Part shown: positions 20,743-33,400 of the stretch, one piece after another
How positions within the stretch are numbered: position 1 is the first letter of the stretch
Layout: the number at the start of each line of letters is the position of its first letter
NCBI GenBank assembly: GCA_905147135.1
Contig: LR990051.1
Coordinates: forward strand, 16,273,115-16,337,114
Direction of reading: 5' to 3'
DNA from: Blastobasis lacticolella
Taxonomy: Eukaryota; Arthropoda; Insecta; Lepidoptera; Blastobasidae
Length of the DNA: 64,000 nt
Made by a program: the position numbers and the translations under genes
Notes under the pieces: generated by a model
Seen by the model: the letters and a program-made list of their open reading frames with translations, nothing else
Databases searched by the model: none
Told to the model about the DNA's origin: nothing

Positions 20743-21630
20743 TTTTTCGTTTTGTCAAGTAAATGTCAATGTCAATCCGTTCAGGCCATTTTAAGTCACA
20801 TTGACGTTCATGTATCAAAAACTATAGAATTAATAGGCACGTTATCGAAATACTAAGTAAAATACTGTAATCACAGCTGCAGGGCACTCACTGGTGAGCA
20901 TTGACCTCATGACGTACAACGACCTTCCATGCAGTCCGCCCCATCTTCGGCGATCGTTTCTGCACACTAAGCCTGCCAATAGGCAATCGCCACTTCAGTA
21001 TCATTTTCCAATAATTTTACCGTTACCTTTTTCAAGCTCCGAAAGAAGATAACTAAAACAGTTCTCATTGTTGTATGAGAATAAAAGTAGTAATGCACCT
21101 AACTATTATTTAAATTAAACATAATAAATACTTAGCAACAATTAACATAGCGCCTACTACTTTTTGTTTACTATAAGACAAGAAAGACATCACACATGGC
21201 AATTTATTTAACTCTGCACAAAAGGTACCTAGGTAGCGCCTACTTATTTGAAATAGCAAGTTACTCGTAACGCTTCAATTCTTTAAAATTTGTGGTAGAT
21301 AATCTGACGTCGATAACCAGCTCGAGCCTAGTTTCTGTATAGTGAAAGACAGGAATCTAAACTATTCTGTACTTACTAAATTGTAGTATGGAAAAAGTTC
21401 TATGGACAACCATTCCACCTATTGCCAAGGAAATGCCTAACTGAGGAGGAACCTCCGTACCTATTATAAACGTTCTTAATTTTGAGGCATAGTGTACTGT
21501 TTTAGGAGGACCTTCAACCACTTTATTACTGGTCTTTGTTAATACAATGAGAAGACTCTAAATCATAGTCATGTAAATAACTGCTAGTAGGTATAAACAC
21601 AAACGAAAAACGATAACCCACCAAAACAAG
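20743..21630. other. METAP1 5' flank
   Basis: Contains the METAP1 promoter region, but no TATA box or other motif can be assigned. No further gene seen. Confidence 0.3.
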
Positions 21631-21919
21631 TTAGTCACAGAGTTCGATTTCCCACAACTGGTCAGCTGTTTTAACATAGTAAACAATAATGATCTTGAGC
21701 CGAGTTTGTGTGCCTTCGATCTTTGTGCCCACTACTCGCTGCAAAATACAATATATCTAAACTCAATTCTCAAGCCAGTAGCTTACCTATCCACTTACTA
21801 TAAGTCAGTGCACGGATGGAATTGAGCCAGCCCCCAGGGGTATCCCAGGAGCGAATCAAGGTGTTCCTGTACCGCGATTTGAAGAAGTCCCACGTCGAAA
21901 TCAGATCGTTACAGTCCAT
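21631..21919 (-). CDS. Putative small two-exon gene, unrecognised
   Basis: Exon 1 runs from ATG at 21919 to 21787 (donor gtaagc) and encodes MDCNDLISTWDFFKSRYRNT and on through SWDTPGGWLNSIRALTYSKW. Exon 2 runs 21734-21631 (acceptor ag within gcagcgag) and encodes VGTKIEGTQTRLKIIIVYYV ... WEIELCD with a TAA stop. Phase 1 joins them in frame for 78 residues; a second donor (gtaagt at 21798) would give 74. A TATAAATA lies about 20-30 bases before the ATG, which is close for a TATA box. Third-codon positions are GC-rich compared with the flanks. The plus strand of exon 1 is also open (MELSQPPGVSQERIKVF), so the strand is not certain. I do not recognise a family. Confidence 0.35.
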
Positions 21920-22607
21920 CTCACAGCCACCACTTTATTTATAAGTATAAAGTCTTCAAATTTAAACTGTTTTACTGTGAATTTTTACTACACACCGAGA
22001 GCGTGAATGGTGTCATTGTGACGTAAACAGTTTTTAAATGCGCTGTTCTATTTTCTGCGCAGACTTTTTTTTAGCTTATGTTCTCCGCAAAGATTTTGAA
22101 ATCTTTGGTAATCTGCAGCTCCGCTTCGAGCCTTCTGCTTGTGCTGTGGTGTAAAGAGATTGGTAGAAATCAAAGAGATTGGAAAGTTAGTAATTTCACT
22201 TCAACTTTGGTTATAAAAATTAGAATGGCAAATTTTTTTGCTCTGTGGTGGACATAAAGAGCTTCCTGGATTCCATGAATAGTCTAAAAATAAAACAGAA
22301 TGCAGAGTTTAGTTGTTGTTGTTGAATGTATATGCTTTTCGTTAATATATATGCCACGCGGGAGCGCTACCGGGATTTAACGCCAAGATATTGACGATGA
22401 TTTCCAACAGCGGCGGTCGAGGCGGGGCGGTCAAAAGGAAGAAGCTGATATTGGTAAGATGAGAATAGTAAAAAGTTGCAGGCGCTGTGAAATACCACCT
22501 TGCTTTACCAAGGTTAACTATATTTTTATAGTTTAACTTCGTGTTACCGTCCAGTTGAACGCGAAATTTGACGTTACTTGAAGATATTTCTATTAGAATT
22601 CAAATAA

Positions 22608-22775
22608 TCTTGGCGTTAATGTCCTGATTATGCTCTCGCGCACGAGAGCCCGGGGTTCGTCTTGACCATGATTGAGGATTTGTGAGTGAGTAATTACTGT
22701 GGAGTGACTGGTATCTGACCTCCGTGACTCTGCTACCAAGGGCCTAACAAGATTGGATCATGGTTCCTTGTTATT
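22608..22775 (-). repeat. SINE family B, 3' half
   Basis: Ttggcgttaatgtcctgatt, cgcgcacgagagcccggggtt and gtggagtgactggtatctgacc match the family B tail half. Confidence 0.6.
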
Positions 22776-23450
22776 TGAGTAAGTATTTAAAATAATCCAA
22801 ACTTTACTCACGGTTTGCCGCTCCAAAACTACACTTTAAACCACTCACCGATGCACAGCGCTCTTAGAACAAATGCTTTGAAATGGCGTAACTATCGAGC
22901 GTAGCTATGACATTTTAACATTTGAAACGCTGTAACATTTGTTTTTTTCGAATAGAGCCCCAAAACAATGCAGTAATACATATTCAATTTTACGGAAAAC
23001 AGAAACGCTAAAACCGGTTACAAGGATAACATTTTCTAGGAGTGATGCTGTTGATAAGTATCAGTTTGCGTAAAAACATTCGATTTTATGTGGGTTATTA
23101 AAACCGGCCAAGACGTATCGCACCACGTGCAGTATAGGGTTCCTATAAACACATTACTTAGTTACCTTGCATATATCTTGCATAAAATATTTGCAGTTAT
23201 CTTGCATAAAATATTTGCTAATCCAAATACACTTTATAAGTTGGTTGACTATTTTTTGTGATGTTAATAACTGCTAATTTACGGTTTTCGAATTTTATCC
23301 TTTACTTGCACTACATGGCATTGCTTCAATCAATCAAATTTATTTATAAATAAATATAAATCAATAATTAATTATTTATTTCAGATTCTTAGTCTGAAAA
23401 ATCTAATAACACATGGTTTGGTACAGGTAGGGTACCTACGGGTTCTATAT
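22776..23450. other. Intergenic, no feature recognised
   Basis: AT-rich with no coherent ORF; a short direct repeat (atatcttgcataaaatatttgc twice near 23171-23217) is the only structure noted. Confidence 0.35.
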
Positions 23451-23539
23451 AAAAATCTATGTTGAAAAGGGTAAATTGGGGAATAGGTCGGTATTCGATC
23501 TACTGGTAAAGCCTGGCAATGGGTCCTAGTAGATTGAGG

Positions 23540-23665
23540 GGGGTTGGGTACGGGTATTGTACCTTTTCAACTGCAATATCCAAGCCGCAGGTTTTAGCAA
23601 AACCTTCCACTAATGTGGGGAGGCTCATAAACCAGCAGTAGACTGTTACGGGCTGATGGTGATAA
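23540..23665 (+). repeat. Repeat with family A-type tail
   Basis: It ends cagtagactgttacgggctgatggtgat, sharing the family A terminus, but its body differs. Confidence 0.4.
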
Positions 23666-23814
23666 CAATTAAATTGACGCGCCGAGTGGCTTTATTTTTA
23701 TTCATGTATTCACGAAGACCGATGGCAGTTAAGTAGCTGTTACTATCTATCCGCATTTTTTGGGAGTTGATTCTATTGCTCACTCCCATGGGTTACCTCA
23801 TTACTCTACAAATG

Positions 23815-24080
23815 ACTCCTGGCTGGCCGTGTGGTGTCCAGCAGAGTAAAATAGCACCAACCCTTTACACTCGTGGGTGTCGTATAAGGCGATAAATGTT
23901 TTCGAGACAAAATATCTAGTCTTCTCATGCTGGAAAATGGGGATCAGAATTTTCCATTGTTCCTCTCTCCTCACTCCAACTCGTCTGCCAAGCGTGGAGA
24001 TTATGACAATAACCTGCCTGTCGTAGGAGAGGCCCTTAGGCCTACAGTGGACTGTTATGAGCTGTGATGATGATGATTAT
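23815..24080 (+). repeat. SINE-like family A, full length
   Basis: It runs from TGGCTGGCCGTGTGGTGTCC to GAGCTGTGATGATGATG, opposite in orientation to the 40614 copy. Confidence 0.65.
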
Positions 24081-25480
24081 GAGCCAAATGACAACAGACT
24101 CTTCCACCAAAACTACAGTGTTTTTCGAACAAGTTGAACCAGCGCAGTAAGCGGTTTTTGGGTTTGAACGCTTTAAAACCTAGTAGGGTGTTGAGTACAT
24201 GATCAAACATTTGATCAAATTACGTCCATTGTTAAGTATAATAGGTGGATTTTAAAGCATTATTATGCTTAAAAAAGTAGCAAAGGTTCTTAAGAAACAA
24301 TAGAAATGTTGTATAACGTCAATAACTTTATAATCTTGGTTCAAGTTGTATGTAACGCATTTTACCTACACCATGATCCTTCGGAGACTTCGAAGCTTCG
24401 TATTACTGAAATATATACTTTTAGAAATTGTTTCTGTCTGCTAATTTGGTACTAAGTAAATATATCGTATATATTAATAACGTAGGTTCCTACAACGTAA
24501 AACCAAAAATATTGTCTGTACTTAGGTAATTATTTTAATAAAAACGATGGTTAACATTTTCTCTACGTTTATATTTTACAAATTCTAACCTTTAGGCAGG
24601 TTCTATCTACTATATTTATATTACACTTACTTTCTAAATTACACGAAGATTTTTAACCATTCTACGATCTAATATTAATATTTGGCACATCAATGTACTG
24701 TAATCTGTAATTAGAACTAAATATTCGAAATAAGAGTCATATTGTACTGAATTATAATTAAACTAGATATAGAATACAAGGTGTTCCAAGAACCGAAACC
24801 TGATATGGTAAAAATAGACTCTCCTTTACAATGGTAGAGCAGTTAATTATGTTAAAGAAAGTGGTGCGATTATCGTAACTATGGCAATACTTTCGTTTTG
24901 ATAATAGACAACATTTTGTGGCTACAGGAGGCTAAATGATATTGACCCCACCAGCCTCGGTTGTACTTGATTCTTGAACCACCCTGATACATCATAATGA
25001 GCAAGAAACTATGCAGGTGAGTATACTTTATTTAACTCTTATTGCAAGAATAGTACGCTAGATTAAGTACTAAATCGTCAAATAAAATGGACTACTACTT
25101 GAATTATTATTTATAACAACTTCAGGATAAAAATAGGACTCCTTTAAATTATTGTTGATAAATTATATAAACTTAATGCGTATTAAATAAACGAAGGCTT
25201 TTATAAAATATTAGGTTATGTCTATTGTCTATGGTTAGGCCTACGACATGAAAATAAAACTGATTGACTTAGTTTTTATCAACCCCAGAGTTTTGATCAT
25301 GTAGAGGCCTATGAGTATCTATCTGCTTTGGAAATTAGTAAACCTTTATGCACACATTATGCTAATTAAAAGTAAACATTGTAGACTAACCATGAGTTTG
25401 CTTGCCATATTTCTATAATAACGATCGTTGTTAAGAAATATTTTCCAGATGGAGTCGGTAGACTCATTCTATAGTCATTC
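24081..25480. other. Intergenic AT-rich stretch
   Basis: No gene, RNA or repeat that I can support between METAP1/the small gene and tolloid. Confidence 0.4.
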
Positions 25481-25632
25481 TCATGGTCCAGGCGGACTCC
25501 GGGCCTCCGTGCACTAGAGCACAACCGTGATTTTAATCTGTAATTGCCTGCTCTGCCAAATCCTGGATCATGATCAAGGCGGACCCCGGGCCTCGCGCGC
25601 GAAAGCACAACCACGACATTAACGTCAAGACG
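25480..25632 (+). repeat. SINE family B, two tail segments in tandem
   Basis: Atggtccaggcggactccggg and, 83 bases later, atgatcaaggcggaccccgggc repeat the same 3' segment, followed by cacgacattaacgtcaag. Confidence 0.55.
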
Positions 25633-25825
25633 ACGGACGAGGTATTCTTGAACGAAATTGAGGACCAAAGTAACTACCAACTGAAGTTTTAATCGCAAAT
25701 TTTGAGTTAAATGCTCCGTTACTATAACTGATATCATAATCATAGAAAGTACATAAACCCATGGTCAGAGTTCTAATGAAGCCGGTATTGGTGTAGTTAT
25801 ACAAAGATGTACCTATATGACCCTA

Positions 25826-25870
25826 AGGCCCTAAGTCCTGCAGTGGACTGTTACGGGCTGTGATGATATG
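25826..25870 (+). repeat. SINE-like family A tail fragment
   Basis: Ggccctaagtcctgcagtgg to ggctgtgatgat only. Confidence 0.5.
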
Positions 25871-26565
25871 AAACCACAATGTACCCATATGAAAATAACA
25901 GTAACTATTAAAGCATAGTTTTTTATTCCATACCTAAAGTCGATATGATTTTGAACACCTTACTTAGATCTTACTCAATTAGATATTGTCTCCATACTTA
26001 CCTATTTGATCTATAGAGGATCATACGCGTCATGTGGGTACCACTATGTAACGCTTTGAATTTCTATTTTATAATTATATTTGTTATGTACTTATTCTTA
26101 TCTCAAGTATAAAAATGATAATCGTAATTTTTTGGGTAAATTATGTACCATAAAAAAGTAACTAAAATAAAAAAATATATAAATTAATACCTTAAGTGGT
26201 ACTGATTAAGTAATTCATAAAACATGATGTTCATTGATTTCCCTAGTCCCTAAAACTCTCGATAATAAAATAAACTTACTTTTGCATTGCATAAATTGTC
26301 ATATTGCTAAGAACGCTTTGATGTTCTAACACATTATTTTGTTGTAAGTATCTTAAATATGCAACATGTACAACATACGGTTAACTTCCATTTTAAACTT
26401 ACGGTATATGTCTAACTTAATAATTAAAATGAGTATTTTAACATTGGTAACCGCTAAATTAAGTATTAACTAACATCTAAACTCTAACAATAATTTATTT
26501 ACATTTTATTCAGTCGTAAAAAATAAGATTGAATTTTTCATCGACAAAAATTTGTGATCATCATA

Positions 26566-26644
26566 GTATTCATCAAAGAGATTGGAATGTTAGCGACCTT
26601 CATGGCAAGAAGGTCGCTAACATTCCAATCTCTTTGGTATTCAT
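26566..26644. mobile_element. 63-bp perfect inverted-repeat element with 8-bp target duplication
   Basis: Arms 26574-26600 and 26610-26636 are exact reverse complements (27 bp, 28 counting the next pair) around a 7-9 base loop. Each end is flanked directly by GTATTCAT (26566-26573 and 26637-26644). Arms begin CAAAGAGATTGG. An 8-bp target duplication fits hAT-type insertion. A related CAAAGAGATTGG stretch is at 22170-22190. Confidence 0.8.
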
Positions 26645-26776
26645 AGTTACATTGTTCTTATAATCTAGCCGAAAAGTATGCTCGAAGACTGCAAGGATGT
26701 ATGTTTATTATTTCAAAAAGGTAGGTGCATAGCCATTGTTGTTAACCTAAATTGAAACCTATTTTTTACACTAGTT

Positions 26777-26782
26777 TTTATT
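26777..26782 (-). promoter_or_regulatory. Candidate tolloid polyadenylation signal
   Basis: AATAAA on the minus strand lies about 420 bases after the tolloid stop. A second copy lies at 26704-26709. Which one is used cannot be told from sequence. Confidence 0.3.
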
Positions 26783-27197
26783 ATTGCTCAGGATATTTTT
26801 TGTGAAATACTCTTATCTGCCTCTAGTATCGCAATTTAATAAGGGGCAAACATTTTCAGATTATTGCAACAAATTCAAGTCAGCAAAATTATGGAGAAAG
26901 AGAGACGGTTACGCTTACTCCACCTAGTGGAACAAAGGCTATTAAATGAAGAATTATGATAATTATGATTGATGAGCATAGGAAAATGATGAGCACACCA
27001 ATTGAATCAATCCCGAGCTCTTTGCGTATTCAAAATTTCCTCTCACAACATCTGACAGAAAATTTCACAAGCCCAGCTGAACAAAACCAGCGGACTGCCG
27101 CAAGGGACTATTCTTGGGCCACAGTCTTCTACTTCAATCGGTTGCTGTTGTTGCGATGCGGTCGTCTATGCCTCGGGTGTCGTGGTAGAGGCCACCG

Positions 27198-27437
27198 TCA
27201 CGTGGGCCGGCGCACGAAGCGAGGCGACGGCGCCCGCAAGCCCCGCCTCCCTACCACGAGAGGGGGCATCCTTTCGTCTTCTTCTTCCTCTTCGCTGCCT
27301 TCAATACTATCCTCACCGCTCCAGACTTCAGGCTTCACGGCTTGGTACGAAGCGGAGAAACCCTTGAAGACTATAGAATCGTCTGTGCGGAACCTGACTA
27401 TGAGCGCTTCTGTTGTGGACACGATTTCTGGCGGCAT
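27198..27437 (-). CDS. tld: Tolloid exon: CUB5 end, acidic/Arg-rich tail, stop
   Basis: It encodes [20 protein letters not shown] and [10 protein letters not shown], closing CUB5. A 46-residue tail follows with an acidic run ([16 protein letters not shown]) and a basic end (FVRRPT), then TGA at 27200-27198. The tail is not part of a CUB fold. Confidence 0.9.
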   Translation of the reverse strand: MPPEIVSTTEALIVRFRTDDSIVFKGFSASYQAVKPEVWSGEDSIEGSEEEEEDERMPPLVVGRRGLRAPSPRFVRRPT

Positions 27438-30400
27438 CTGTAAATCCAAGTAAGATTGATAATGTCTTCCAGCTGAAAAGTGACTGTTTGGTATCCAACA
27501 GAGTGGAAAATTATACCCATCTCTTACGCTCCAAGGTGATGCGACAAATATCTTAGAGGCAGATCAAACGCCAGAAAATAGGCCGAAACGTTTTATAAAC
27601 TTTCAATACTGCTATCTCCAATCGTGTGCCGAACGAGTAGAGTATGGCAAATCCATCCACTCCTCAGAGCCTCAAAAGCAGTAAACTAAGGAATTTGATG
27701 ATACAGATACAGGGATGGTCAGCGTGGGCAGACCTCCCGCTTGGTGGACCGACGACCTGGTAAAAATCGCAGGTACCAGCTGGGTGCGAAAGACACACGA
27801 GAACCTTTGTGGAAATCTCTGGGGGAGGCCTGTGCCCAGCAGTGCGCGTCTTCCGGCTGATATGGTGATGTCGATACAGGGAATGGAATAACAAAACAAG
27901 AAGAAAAACGCACCATAGTCCCACAGAACTTCCCGTAGTCGCCCCCGCTGCCGTCCAAACCGCCGAAGACCTGGACAAAGTCGTAGTCGCAGTTGGTCTC
28001 CGGTTCCAAGTCGAAGGTGAGGAAGGACAGCTTCACGAAGTGGTCGATGGGCGCCACGATGCTCCAATCGCAGTTGGCTCGAGACTCATAGGAGTCATCT
28101 CCGTAACGGGCGTGGGAGTATATGTGCTTGACAGCGTCGCTAGCGGTCAGGTAGCCGCCGCATGCTGTAATTGGAAATATTTTCACAATTTAATAGGTGG
28201 AATTTATTAAGAGATTGAGGGAAGTGGCGGCTGGTTTAGTGGCGTGTTTACGAGACCGATAACATACTCTCCCGACCCAATGCAGGCCGGTGCCATTAAC
28301 TGGATGGGTGACCGTGTCGCACTTTTATTTTAGTTGGACACTAATCAAACTTGTTTGTCACTCGTTAGGTGTTGGTGATGCTAGGTTGATCATAATCTTC
28401 CGCTGGGTACCCTGAGACTGGTTCAACAGAAGAAGGAGCCGATTGGCATCCCGTGTCGGTATTTTATACTTTGAACCACGTCCTTCAGAAATTTGTGTTC
28501 AACGTGATGATTCCTCAATTAAGCGTGTAACAAAGAAGACTTCGATTTCAATAAAAAATTAAAGGAACTAACGACAGGCCCTTTGTTTGATTCATCAAAT
28601 GAAAAATACAATGATGACTGACAGGTCAAATTAAAGTTTTTACTATCTTCGTAAAACTAACCTGTAGAGTGTGTAGCCAGGAATCCCTTCCTCTGCACGG
28701 ACGCATCAGACTTGAAGACCACGTACATCTGGTTCTGATTGGCTACCACTGGATGAGGCAGCTTGCCTCCGCAGAACCTTCCCAGGGTCTTGTCATCAGC
28801 CGACGCGCCGTCGTAAATGGATACGTGGTCGTATGCACATTCCTGGAACACAATTATAAGTTATGAGGAAATACCTGATGGTGAATAAACTAAAATTTCG
28901 TACAAAGTTAAGGAGTTTGTCCTAAGGACAAACGTTGGTATAGGATGAATTCCATAAAGGCAGTCCATCAACATTGTACTGTAGCCGTATTCACAATGGC
29001 TCGGAAATCGGATTCGGATACGGAATCGACAAAGTGCCCCGCAAAAGTTCTTAGGAAAATGTGGTTTCAGTTAATTTTGATGTAATTTTCATATGTTATA
29101 GAGAGTAGAGTTTCCGTGGAATCTATCGGGATTCAGAATAACAGTTTTCGAATCGATCGACACGGATTCGCCGCTCACGAATTTCGTGTCGAATCGTTCG
29201 GAAACGGTTTCGAATCATTGTGAATACGGCTACTGGTACGATCGCATACATACACTTACACCCGTATTCCATAAGATTAAACAGAGAGTATCGAGTCAAG
29301 TGTCACGCCAACGATCCTGGCATACCTCTTTTGCCTCTTCCACATACAAATATCTTCTCTTACATTTACGCCGGTTGAGGGTTCTCCTGAATTCCCCGTT
29401 TTATAGAACGTCATTTTAATGGACTTGGAACGAAAGCACTCAGGCGAGTGAATGTGTAACCGTGATACAATCTGGTCAGGTTCCCTTGGTAAAAGGGTCA
29501 CGGAGGTCAGATATCCGTCGCTTCACTGTAATTACTTGATCTGCCAAATCCTGGATCTGGGCCCTCGTGGTTCTCGTGCGCGAGAGCATAACTGAGATAT
29601 TAACGCCAACATATTTTTATGCTAGGAATAAAAACACTAAAAACTTCTGAAGTAATGTGTAGAAACCTTACATTTCGAGGTTCAGACATACCTGATGAGG
29701 CTCCAAATCGAAGACGTTGAAGATTAACTTAATACGATGACCCGGCGTTGTGGAGAACTGCCACACGCAGTCCTTCCGAGGAGGATACATGTCCGGATAG
29801 TTTGGACTGTCAAAAAAAATAACATTTTATACGTAGCACAACATGCAGTCTCTCATGAAAAATTATAATAAAAAATTCTGATTCTGATTCTGATGTTTTG
29901 CTAAAAAGGCTTATTATACTTGGCTAAAATCAGTAGTCTAAATTCAGAAGCAAAAAGCGTGACAGCTACATCATAATGGAATGTATTGCTCATACAGTAA
30001 GGTCCATTTTTGTATTACTTATATATGATATTTGAATGAGCCACAGTATTTCGTCGTCGTTTTTTCGACGTCATGGGATCTTTTAAGAGGTATATTAGAG
30101 GTCTCTTTAGAGGCGAACAACGCATTGGTAGCTCCTGGTATAGCTGATGGCCATAGGCGGCGGTGACCACTTTCCATCAGGTGGCCCGTTTGTCATATAT
30201 TAAATATAAATAATAAAAAAAAAATATTATGCGTCGCTCCGCTTTCCAAACGGCTTGGTACAAAAATGGACCTTATTCTATGAGCAATACATTCCACTAT
30301 GATCTTCCTCTTCCGCTTTTTTATCTGAATTTAGACAATTGAATTTAGGCAAGTGTACATAAAAAGTAGTATAAAGCATGTCAGAATTACCTGACAATGG

Positions 30401-33400
30401 TGCCATGTGGCTGTGTGACGTCATGTTTGCACCCGCCTTCCTTACAATCATGTTTGTTCGGATGGAGAGTGAACCCACTGTGGCAGGCACACTCGTACCC
30501 TCCCAGGGTGTTGTGGCATTCGTGTTGGCAGCCACCGTTGTTCTCCGCGCATTCGTCCACGTCTATGTAGTATGCTGCTGCAAAGCCTGAGCGTTGGACT
30601 GACCCGTCTGACGTGAACTGTGTAAGAAACGTTTAAGTGGTGAGGACTTCTTTAAAAGCATTACTTTTAATGTATCTTTATATAAAAAAAGCCCTTAAAA
30701 GCTACAGGTGAGAAGGATTTTATGCTACGCAGTGACAAACTAGCAGACAGCCCACTTGATGGTAAGCGGTAACTGTCGCCTATAATATCTACGTTTCACG
30801 CAGGTTTCAGGGAGCAAAAATGTAGAACCGTAGCTGCGTTGTCACCGTGTGGACTCAGATGAAATGCTTCATCTCTGGCTGCCTTAAGGCGAGAGTTTCC
30901 CGAGTGCGCTCCATACAAACGTAGGTATATGATATTTTCAAGATTTAAATTCAGATTGTCGTTAAAATATTATCGTTACAAAGTTGCAAGGGATTTAAAA
31001 TTTGTATGGAAATCTTAAATCCCATGTAACTTTGAAACGATATATTTTATCGAAAATCTGACAAACCACAAAAATATATGTTGGATTATGGAGCACTTCC
31101 ACAAAAAATCATTAGCTTTGCTAGCGTAATATTGACAATATGATCAAAGTGCGTTTTTATGGGGCGCGCTAGGGAATCAATCCTTTTACAAATAATAACA
31201 ATAACAAACAAGTTAGCTGAATAATACGTCTGTTTCATACAAGGAAAAAGGATATCTACCTGAACGCGTAAAACAGCACCGTCCGAGGTGACAGGCGCCG
31301 GTACGGCTGATCCGCAGTACACCCCGTGCCTCCTGAGCACGTCCGCTCCCAGCCTCGAATGGACCGTCACACTGTCGTATTCACATTCCTGAAAGGGTCA
31401 GCTTATATTGGTTTCAAATCTATACTGATTCGCGGCTTAAAATTTAACGGCATATGAGTATCTTGATATACGGTTGAGCATTGAATGGTAATCTTATCGA
31501 CCCATACAATGATATCACTCACTTTGGGTTGTACGGAGCATTTTTTTTCTTTATACTTTCAACTTATAGGAAACTTACTGTCACCCAAAGGGTAATTAAA
31601 AGAAAGGGTTAGGAGGGTCGGGGTCTCATTGCGCGGTAAAATAAGAAATGAGGAAATCCGCAGGCAAACCAAAGTCACCGACATAGCCCGAAAGATTACC
31701 AGGCTTCAGTGCAGGGCACTCGCAGAACAGATGACCGATGGGGCAGTACAGTTCGCGAGTGGCGACCACGTACGTGTAGACTCAGAATAGGTAGGCCTCC
31801 CGCAAGATGGACTGATGACCTATTAAAAATCAAGGTGACAGATGGATGCGATTGGCTCGGCCTTTGTGGAGATCTCTATAAAAGACCCATGCCCGGCAGT
31901 GGGCGCCTTTCGTTTTATGATGATGATGATGAGGTAACGCTAGATATTATCTAAGAGCCATACCTGTTGGTACATATTGTTGCCTTCCAAGTTGAAGTGT
32001 GTGAAGTTCAAAGTGATCCTGTGTTGAGGAGGGGCCACGATTTCCCAGAGACAGTTCTTCGATGGTGGGTACAGGTCAGGGAACGACGGGGATGTTATTG
32101 TACCATTTGGCGCATATAAAACTCCGCCGCAAGCATCTAAAATTAAGTTTCTTAATGACTCAGAAGTTAATCACAGATTAGAAAAAAGTTGTAATGCTAA
32201 ATTAGCATTTTAAATATAATTAAGTACTTACTACAACTAGCGGTATAAATAATACTAACCATAGTAACAAACCCGATAATGTGTGTGATAAAAACGCACC
32301 AGAGGTTCTGCATTTTTGTTACATTAAATATTCAGTGCATGGATCGTAGATGTTATGAGCGACAATAACACGCTTTCCATCAAAGATCTCTCTGCTCATT
32401 TGTCAGTGAGTAGTGTAAACAAATACTCACTTTCACACTTCTTTCCGTCAGAATGTAGTTCATAACCAATCTCGCAAGCGCACTCGTAGCCTCCCAAGGT
32501 GTTCACGCAGGAGTGACTACATCCGTGCTCAATTGATGCGCACTCGTCAAATTCCTTCATGAAAGTCGCTGAGAATCCTGCTTTCTGGACGGTGCTGTCC
32601 GACTCAAATATTACCAGTAGTTTATTGGAGGTTGATCTGGAAAATACAATAACTTTTTGGTACACTATTCTCTTTAAATGAGAGAAGAAAGTTAACAAAA
32701 TTGCATAAATAAAATATAAATTCGCTTACGGGGCCTCTTACCTGCTACCGGCAGGTTCAGCCACCTATTACCCACGTATCCCTGGGGCTTAAGGAACACG
32801 TGACCAAACCAGCGTAGGCGAGCCTCCTCGAACTTATCCGCGATATCCCTAACGTAAAGGCTACCATGGATGTACTCGTTACGTACTCGGTCGAGTCGCG
32901 TAACTCCGCTCATCCACCACAGCACTTTCATTACGGTGGCATAGAGTTCGCGGATGTGTTTCGTCAGCGCTGGCCATGTCTCGCAGCCATAGATCATCAC
33001 AGGTCTAAATATAACTTCTCTTGTATATAAGCATCCTGAACTATCTTACCTAATATCTGGAGGTATTTTATGTCCACAGAACATTCCAATGAGGGGACTA
33101 TCCATAGAATCACCGTCGCGTACTTTGACTTTGTCGTAAGAGCAGCGGTCATGGTTTTCAACTTCGAACGAATGAAACTGAAGAGCCACTTGGTAATCCT
33201 GAAATTGGTATACCAACAATTAAAGAAAGCAAAATGACACCATGACAATTTATTCGGGAAACTAGAAATGATATTCTTTGCTTACAGGTGGAACAGATAG
33301 TCTCCAAATACATAGTTTATTGGGCTGATAGTAATCTGGGTAGTTCGGTGATTCTAAATGACCGCTGCTGTCCACTTCTATATCTCCTCCGCATACCGCT

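Noticed and set aside
23171..23217. Repeat array resembling CRISPR
   Set aside because: Only two short AT-rich direct copies with no spacers; the genome is animal.
26956..27453. 165-residue plus-strand open frame
   Set aside because: It lies antisense to the last tolloid exon, whose CUB5 sequence is clear; the frame is a GC-rich shadow.
27664..28067. Overlapping minus frames of 104-131 residues
   Set aside because: They mix tolloid CUB5 exon sequence with intronic antisense RTE sequence; only the exon frame is real.
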